In this document: piece by piece, positions 60,847 through 64,000 of the stretch
How the letters are laid out: each line of letters opens with the position of its first letter
Numbering within the stretch: position 1 is the first letter of the stretch
Origin: Rutidosis leptorrhynchoides
Taxonomy: Eukaryota > Streptophyta > Magnoliopsida > Asterales > Asteraceae
Direction of reading: 5' to 3'
Length of the DNA stretch: 64,000 bases
Assembly (NCBI RefSeq): GCF_046630445.1
Contig: NC_092335.1
Location: 36,234,501-36,298,500, forward strand
The notes under the pieces: generated by a model
What the model was told of the DNA's origin: nothing
Databases searched by the model: none
Seen by the model: only the letters and a program-made list of their open reading frames with translations
Translations under genes and position numbers: made by a program

Positions 60847-63800
60847 CTAATTCAAACTAAGACCTCCATTAGCCCACTTTAAGTTCCAAACATTTGCCAT
60901 TTTAATAACAGCAGCCGATTTCTTGACCTTTAAACTGAGCAGTTTCAACTTCATATGATCTTGAATAACATTCTTTAATTCCATAGGAGATATCTTCTTT
61001 CCTTAAAACAATCTAAAATTCCTTTCTTGCCAAATATAATAAACACATGTGGCAGAAGGACTTCTATTTAAGAAATTCTAAATGTTTCTAGTATAAGGAT
61101 ACATAGAAAGCATCTGGACAATATGATCCAATCTATTTTGGAAGCCCCCTAAATAAGAGATTAGCTTTTAAGTTCTTCCATATTTGATCACTTTATTCAC
61201 ATTGAAAGAAAAGGTGGTTGATTGAATCATTAACTTTACTGCACAAAGAGCAGACTAAAGTATTATGAGGCATCCACTTCATCATCCTATCTTGAGTATT
61301 AAATCTTTTAAGAGTTGCCAACCACATGATAAAAGCATGTTTTGGATCAAAATCCTTGAACCAAATAACATGATGCCATTCAACTTTGTGCCTATTACTC
61401 CTCAAATCATTCCAAACTTGACTTGTTGCATACTGAACTTTGCTCCCAGAATTAGTTATCCATTTAACAAACACCATTCTCAGTATCAACATGAGGCAGA
61501 ATCTTAACTCTTAAATCCAAGAGACATTTCCAACCCCAACTATCATTACTTTATATGTAGCATCCCATATACTACCACCTTTTAGCTTAACTACATTGAC
61601 CCATTTACTCCAAAGGGTGTCATTTTGGGTAAAAAATTTCCACAGGTTTTTAACAAGTAATGTTTCATTCCATTCTTTTAGAGGCTTAATACCTAAACCC
61701 CTTTGTTCCTTAGGGATAGAGACATCTTTCCATGCTACTTTTGCCCTGCCTTTAGAGGTAACATTTTGACTCCATAAAAAAACCTTTAAGTAGACTATCA
61801 ATCTCCTCTATAGTCCCACTAGGTAATTTATACACAGATGCCCAATACAATTGCATAGCAGATAGAACAGAAGTAACTAATTGGAGTCTACCAGCATAAG
61901 ATAACCTTTTATTTCTCTGATTCTCTACTTTTATCCTGACTTTATCAACCAGATTCTTACAATCATTAATGCTTAGCTTCTTAGATGGCACACCTAAGTA
62001 TTTAACAGGTAATCTGCCAACAGTAAATGGTAAAACCTGGTTAATTTGGTTCTGAATGTGTGTAGGAACACTTCCAAAAAAACTGTGCTTTTGCTTAAAT
62101 TAGGCAGTAACCCTGACACTTGACCAAAATCATCCAGAGTCTTCTTGATAACCCCAACAGATTTGATATCTCCATGGCAAAAAAACTAAAAGATCATCAG
62201 CAAAACATATGTGAGCAAGTTCCATAAGCTTACATTTATTATGGAATTTAAACCCTTTCTCTGCATTGATATTGTTCTTGAGAATCAAAGCAAACACCTC
62301 CATAACTAGGGTAAATAAGTAAGGGGAAATAGGATCCCCTTGTCTTAAACCTCTACCACCCTTGAAATAGCCTTTAATCTCACCATTAATACATATTGAA
62401 AAAGCAGAGGTGGAAACACAAGTCATAACCCACTGAATCATCTTTTCATGTAATCCAAACCTGTGTAAAATTTCACTTAAAAAGTCCCAATTAACAGTGT
62501 CATAGGCCTTTTGAATATCTATTTTCATAGCACACCTTTTAGCACCTGTAATTCTGTTATACCCCTTGAGTAATTCTTGAGCAACTAAGATATTATCATG
62601 GATAGCTCTCCCAGGGACAAAGGCACTTTGAGTACAATCAACCAACTTATTAAGACCTCCTTTTAATCTATTTGTTAGGATTTTGCTGATGCACTTATAT
62701 AGGACATTGCAACAAGCAGTGGGCCTAAAATCAGAGACTTTAAGTGGAGTATCAATTTTAGGAATTAAAGATATGAGGGTTACATTTATCTCACTCAACA
62801 ATCTCCCATTACTAAAGAAATCTTTCACTGCATCACATATATCAGGACCAACAATACCCCAGGCTTTTTTGAAAACTAGAGATGAATAGCCATCATGCCC
62901 AGAAGCTTTGTTGTCATCAATATCAAATATGGCAGCCTTTATTTCATTATCAGACACAGGAACCACCATCTCTTCAGCTTCAATCTTTGTAAGTTTTGAT
63001 GTAAATATGTCTCCCAGATCTATAACCCTTTTGCTTCTGTCCTTATTGCTCAAGAAACATTTGAAATGCTCAACAAATTGAGAGGCAACTTGATCACCCT
63101 CAAATCTAACACCATCATCATTGCAAATATATTCAATTCCGCTTTTTAACTTTCTACTCTTGAACATACTATGAAAGAAACTAGTATTTCTATCACCTTC
63201 AGTCAACCATTTAAGTTTGACTTTTTGTTTCAGCAAAATAGCTTCATCTTGTTTGGCTAATTCATAATCAACTAAAGCTTGAACTGAAATATTCCTTAAA
63301 ATAGTGTCGTGAGGCTTCTTATTAACATCAGCTTGACATTTCTTCAAAATATCTTTCTTTTCTTTGACTTTTTTAAAAATGTCCCCATTTGACCAATTAT
63401 GTCTAGTGAGATCTTTCTTCAAACTTTTTAATTTGAAAACCACCTGAAACATTTTATACCCTTCTAAAGGAATATTCCAAACTTTATCCACAATCTGCGA
63501 AAATTCATCTTTGCTAACTATGTGATTCATAAACCTAAATGATCTTTTCTTTTTCATAAGACAGTTAGGAATCTGAAGGACAGTTGGGCCGTGATCAGAA
63601 ACAAGATAAGGCAAAAAGACACCAAATGCTTGTGGGGACATAGTGCTAAAAGCCTCATTTCATAAAATTCTATCTAATTGCTTTAGAGTATCACATAATG
63701 GGTTTATTAGGGATTTGGTCCATGTAAAATGGAAACCTGAGCTCCTAATATCTTCAACTTCTATATTATTGATGCAATCATTAAACTCCCTCATATCATT

Positions 63801-64000
63801 AGTCATGAATGAGCCACCAGCACTATGCTCATTAATGGATCTAGTGGTGTTGAAATCCCTCACGAGTGGTTATTGGCTATAGTTGAATGGTTTTTTAATT
63901 CAACCCACAATTTCTTTCTAATTTTCCCATAGTTACTAGCATAGACAAAACTGCAATAGTACTTTATCTTCTTATCAACAGATTCAATTAGACAAAGGAT
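60847..64000 (-). pseudogene. LINE ORF2 polyprotein, frameshifted
   Basis: Fragments in three frames line up as one L1 ORF2. Endonuclease C-terminal part: RDFNTT at about 63855, LDRIL at 63663, SDHGPTVL near 63590. RT is at 62130-63641. An RT thumb/connection stretch (NKRLSYAGRLQL) is at 61752-61991. A WKDVSIPKEQRGLGIK block is at 61511-61801. The zf-RVT domain (CSLCSKVNDSINHLFFQCE, about 61196-61252) follows, with a tail to a stop at 60847-60849. Breaks: TGA between endonuclease and RT (63660-63662), a frameshift in the A/T run near 62180, another near 62080, more at about 61790 and 61500, and TAA right after FFQCE. Not functional. Confidence 0.88.
62130..63641 (-). CDS. LINE reverse transcriptase domain (longest open frame)
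   Basis: 503 open codons inside the LINE pseudogene. RT blocks in order: DNKASGHDGYSS, LIPKIDTPLKVSDFRPTACC, FVPGRAIHDNILVAQE, KIDIQKAYDTVNWDFL (first catalytic Asp), GLRQGDPISPYLF, and FADDLLVF at about residue 480 with the paired Asp of the active site. RPTACC replaces the usual RPIACC. After FADDLLVF the frame slips in a poly-A/T run, so the last 16 residues are not native. The first ATG is internal; homology continues upstream across a TGA into the endonuclease. Confidence 0.88.
   Translation of the reverse strand: MSPQAFGVFLPYLVSDHGPTVLQIPNCLMKKKRSFRFMNHIVSKDEFSQIVDKVWNIPLEGYKMFQVVFKLKSLKKDLTRHNWSNGDIFKKVKEKKDILKKCQADVNKKPHDTILRNISVQALVDYELAKQDEAILLKQKVKLKWLTEGDRNTSFFHSMFKSRKLKSGIEYICNDDGVRFEGDQVASQFVEHFKCFLSNKDRSKRVIDLGDIFTSKLTKIEAEEMVVPVSDNEIKAAIFDIDDNKASGHDGYSSLVFKKAWGIVGPDICDAVKDFFSNGRLLSEINVTLISLIPKIDTPLKVSDFRPTACCNVLYKCISKILTNRLKGGLNKLVDCTQSAFVPGRAIHDNILVAQELLKGYNRITGAKRCAMKIDIQKAYDTVNWDFLSEILHRFGLHEKMIQWVMTCVSTSAFSICINGEIKGYFKGGRGLRQGDPISPYLFTLVMEVFALILKNNINAEKGFKFHNKCKLMELAHICFADDLLVFLPWRYQICWGYQEDSG

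Larger units (their letters stand above)
60166..64000 (-). mobile_element. L1-type LINE, 3' part, running off the window
   Basis: Minus-strand non-LTR element. It has a poly(A) tail (24 T on plus, 60166-60189), a 3' UTR holding a MULE MITE, and a damaged ORF2 from about 60847 to the window edge with endonuclease, reverse transcriptase and zf-RVT parts in the L1 order. The 5' part and target duplication lie outside the window. Confidence 0.88.

Overview
This window is nuclear DNA from a flowering plant. The evidence is AT-rich spacers, a chromodomain-bearing Ty3/gypsy pol, an L1-type LINE, tRNA-derived SINEs, a Helitron end, and an intronless C2H2 zinc-finger gene with plant-only QALGGH fingers and an EAR motif. 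The gypsy protein looks most like Tekay/Del chromoviruses of Asteraceae, so a daisy-family species is a reasonable inference but is not proven.

Bases 1-48477 are one block made almost entirely of a single long-LTR (about 2.7-3.1 kb) chromovirus family and its defective derivatives. Segments switch strand about eleven times: (-) to 5046, (+) to 6588, (-) to 8304, (+) to 11437, (-) to 12845, (+) to 19451, (-) to 28082, (+) to 30033, a short (-) piece, (+) to 33448, (-) to 39327, (+) to 48477. Several switches are near-perfect palindrome centres, the largest being about 6.6-kb arms around 19452. One segment (3352-5046) keeps real pol: the end of RNase H, integrase and chromodomain. Four others (12846-16732, 22305-26608, 36581-39327, 41394-45748) carry a different internal region. 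In these, a gag-like small ORF and the last piece of the chromodomain flank about 2.5 kb of unrelated sequence where protease, RT, RNase H and the integrase core should be. All four chromodomain tails share one nonsense codon, so they descend from one defective master. The foreign stretch carries a 57-codon two-helix membrane ORF with its own TATA box on the strand antisense to the element. It is open in all four copies.

The LTRs have four W-box-containing repeats just upstream of a clear TATA box, a leader rich in telo-box motifs, and a minisatellite of about 124 bp whose unit number varies from about 1 to 7 between copies. A tRNA-iMet primer-binding site (33449-33460), polypurine tracts and LTR edges can be placed.

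Bases 48478-64000 are ordinary gene-space. They hold a small-LTR (TRIM-like) piece, a short MITE, a SINE with 16-bp target duplications, a degenerate minisatellite, a second SINE, the ZAT5-type repressor gene (56624-57577), a Helitron terminus, a GC-rich insert between 24-bp repeats, and the 3' part of an L1 LINE on the minus strand. The LINE's 3' UTR holds a 540-bp Mutator-type hairpin MITE with a 9-bp target duplication. The zinc-finger gene is the only clearly functional host gene; everything else is mobile-element DNA or unannotated spacer.
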